In this document: piece by piece, positions 62,724-64,000 of the stretch
How the letters are laid out: each line of letters opens with the position of its first letter
How positions within the stretch are numbered: position 1 is the first letter of the stretch
NCBI RefSeq assembly: GCF_014217785.1
Contig: NZ_CP048814.1
Coordinates: 1-64,000, forward strand
Source: Rhodococcus triatomae
Lineage (GTDB): Bacteria > Actinomycetota > Actinomycetes > Mycobacteriales > Mycobacteriaceae
Direction of reading: 5' to 3'
DNA length: 64,000 nt
Translations under genes and position numbers: made by a program
The notes under the pieces: generated by a model
Seen by the model: the letters and a program-made list of their open reading frames with translations, nothing else
What the model was told of the DNA's origin: nothing
Database searches by the model: none

Positions 62724-63617
62724 GTGACCACTCCACCGCCACCTGATTCCGACAATTCCGACGAGAAACTCGCCGCCGACCGTCATGCGGGCGCGGAGAG
62801 CCTCCTCGGCACCGCCCACGCCGGACGGGCCCGACTGGACTCCGCGGCGAGCGAACGGGCGAGTCGTTCGTGGTGGGATGCCGACGCCGACGACTACCAC
62901 CGCACGCACGGGGAGTTCCTGGGAGTGGATTCGACCGCCGGCGAGTTCGTGTGGTGCCCGGAGGGGCTGCACGAGGGCGACCATCACCTGCTCGGGGACG
63001 TGGCGGGCAAGGACGTCCTCGAGGTCGGCTGCGGATCGGCCCCGTGTTCGCGCTGGCTGGCGACGCAGGGAGCCCGGCCTGTCGGACTCGATCTGTCCCT
63101 GGCCATGCTCGAGCGGGGCGTCGCCGCCATGCGGGGCGACACGGCGGCGGTGCCGCTGGTGCAGGCGAACGCCGAGTCACTCCCCTTCGCGGATGCCAGC
63201 TTCGACCTCGCCTGTTCGGCTTTTGGTGCGGTTCCGTTCGTTGCGGATTCTGCCCTGGTGATGAGAGAGGTCGCCCGAGTACTGCGCCCCGGCGGGCGGT
63301 GGGTCTTCGCCGTGAACCACCCGATCCGGTGGATCTTCCCCGACGACCCGGGCCCGGACGGCCTCACCGCGACACTCTCCTACTTCGATCGCACGCCCTA
63401 CGTCGAGACGGACGCCGACGGCGTGCCCACCTACGTCGAGCACCACCGAACCCTCGGCGACCGGGTGCGCGAGATCGTCGCCGCGGGCCTCGAACTCCAC
63501 GACCTCGTCGAACCCGAGTGGCCGGAATGGTCGGACCGGGAGTGGGGGCAGTGGAGTCCCCTGCGCGGCGCACTCTTCCCGGGAACCGCGATCTTCAGCT
63601 GCCGTAAGCCCGGCTGA
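62724..63617 (+). CDS. SAM-dependent class I methyltransferase
   Basis: This 297-residue enzyme has the class I methyltransferase core: DVLEVGCGSAPCSRWLATQGARPVGLDLS near residue 98 (motif I and the acidic end of strand 2), NAESLPFADASFDLACSAFGAVPFV near 150, and VLRPGGRWVFAVNHPI near 190. The N-terminal part with RASRSWWDADADDYHRTHGEF is a cap typical of ubiE/mycobacterial Methyltransf_11 proteins. The substrate is unknown. It is divergent from rpsA, as in other actinobacteria. Confidence 0.9.
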   Translation: MTTPPPPDSDNSDEKLAADRHAGAESLLGTAHAGRARLDSAASERASRSWWDADADDYHRTHGEFLGVDSTAGEFVWCPEGLHEGDHHLLGDVAGKDVLEVGCGSAPCSRWLATQGARPVGLDLSLAMLERGVAAMRGDTAAVPLVQANAESLPFADASFDLACSAFGAVPFVADSALVMREVARVLRPGGRWVFAVNHPIRWIFPDDPGPDGLTATLSYFDRTPYVETDADGVPTYVEHHRTLGDRVREIVAAGLELHDLVEPEWPEWSDREWGQWSPLRGALFPGTAIFSCRKPG

Positions 63618-63650
63618 GTGCCCCTCGGCAGTTCCGATCGGCCCGGGCGG

Positions 63651-64000
63651 TCACAGCAGGTTCGACAGGAACGCCCGGGTCCGCTCGTGCGTCGGCGTGC
63701 TCATGACCTCGCGCGGATCGCCCGACTCGACGACGACCCCGCCGTCCATGAACACCAGCCGGTCGGCCACTTCGCGGGCGAAGCCCATCTCGTGGGTGAC
63801 GACCACCATCGTCATTCCGTCGGCGGCGAGTTTCTTCATGACCGCGAGGACCTCACCCACCAGTTCCGGGTCCAGCGCCGACGTGGGCTCGTCGAAGAGC
63901 ATGAGCTTGGGGTCCATCGCGAGTGCCCGCGCGATCGCGACGCGCTGCTGCTGCCCGCCCGACAACTGCGCCGGGTACGCGTCGGCCTTGTCACCGAGTC
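63651..64000 (-). CDS. Polar amino-acid ABC transporter ATPase (C-terminal part)
   Basis: Only the C-terminal part is in the window; the gene continues past base 64000. Visible motifs are the signature [18 protein letters not shown], Walker [21 protein letters not shown], and switch His [23 protein letters not shown]. The [11 protein letters not shown] block with [15 protein letters not shown] marks the GlnQ/HisP subfamily that imports glutamine, glutamate or other polar amino acids. The Walker A motif and start lie outside. Confidence 0.9.
   Translation of the reverse strand, partial: LGDKADAYPAQLSGGQQQRVAIARALAMDPKLMLFDEPTSALDPELVGEVLAVMKKLAADGMTMVVVTHEMGFAREVADRLVFMDGGVVVESGDPREVMSTPTHERTRAFLSNLL

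Overview
The window is high-GC actinobacterial chromosome of the mycolic-acid group, most likely Rhodococcus or a close relative in Nocardiaceae. The evidence is gene order: tyrS, mpg, an ABC exporter with a TetR regulator, a Trm112-like protein, the hydrolase/acyl-CoA-synthetase fusion and the arg operon lie in nearly the order known from Mycobacterium tuberculosis (Rv1689 down to Rv1652). The same holds for pheT-pheS-tsnR-rplT-rpmI-infC and for uvrA / beta-lactamase-fold hydrolase / universal stress protein / uvrB / DUF402 / coaE / rpsA. Starts are often GTG, operons are joined by ATGA or GTGA overlaps, and several genes have a TANNNT -10 element 6-8 nt before the start codon, which suggests leaderless mRNAs. 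No prophage, transposon, CRISPR array, tRNA or rRNA was seen.

Layout. 0.1-7.6 kb: tyrS and mpg; a divergent ABC-2 exporter with its TetR regulator and a perfect palindrome at the promoter; a Trm112-like protein; a 1003-residue lipase/acyl-CoA-synthetase-like protein. 7.6-16.4 kb: complete arginine operon argCJBDFR plus argGH, with ARG-box-like palindromes over a probably leaderless argC promoter. 16.4-18.3 kb: a hypothetical protein and a GlcD-like flavoprotein. 18.5-22.3 kb: a taurine/alkylsulfonate operon (permease, lipoprotein, ATPase, dioxygenase) preceded by a 24-codon cysteine-rich leader peptide and hairpins.

23-36.5 kb is the most interesting part, a zinc-homeostasis island. It holds a permease/TIGR03943 pair; a ChlI/ChlD-type AAA+ and VWA pair; an AztABCD-type zinc importer with two AztD paralogues; a CtpC-like P-type ATPase with its PacL-like partner; a cysteine-free ribosomal protein L36 paralogue; and a CobW-C-domain protein of COG0523 type that lacks the GTPase P-loop. 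Five similar palindromes matching the actinobacterial Zur box type sit before the chelatase-like pair, aztD1, aztD2-aztC, aztA/aztB and L36/CobW-like. The likely logic is that, under zinc starvation, Zur releases import, zinc chaperones, a zinc-free ribosomal protein and a metal-insertion-like motor whose target is unknown, while the efflux pump next door protects against the opposite state.

36.5-45.4 kb: pheST, an rRNA methyltransferase, rplT-rpmI-infC (infC starts at ATC and has an intrinsic-terminator-like hairpin in its leader), DUF1844, a secreted protein, a 25-bp repeat array, a WYL regulator and a divergent hydrolase. 45.4-64 kb: htpG, PadR/DUF1707, uvrA, a metallo-hydrolase, a DoxX protein with a repetitive tail, a HelD/HelR-like helicase, a universal stress protein, uvrB, DUF402, coaE fused to GrpB, rpsA, a methyltransferase, and the C-terminal end of a polar amino-acid ABC ATPase cut by the window edge.
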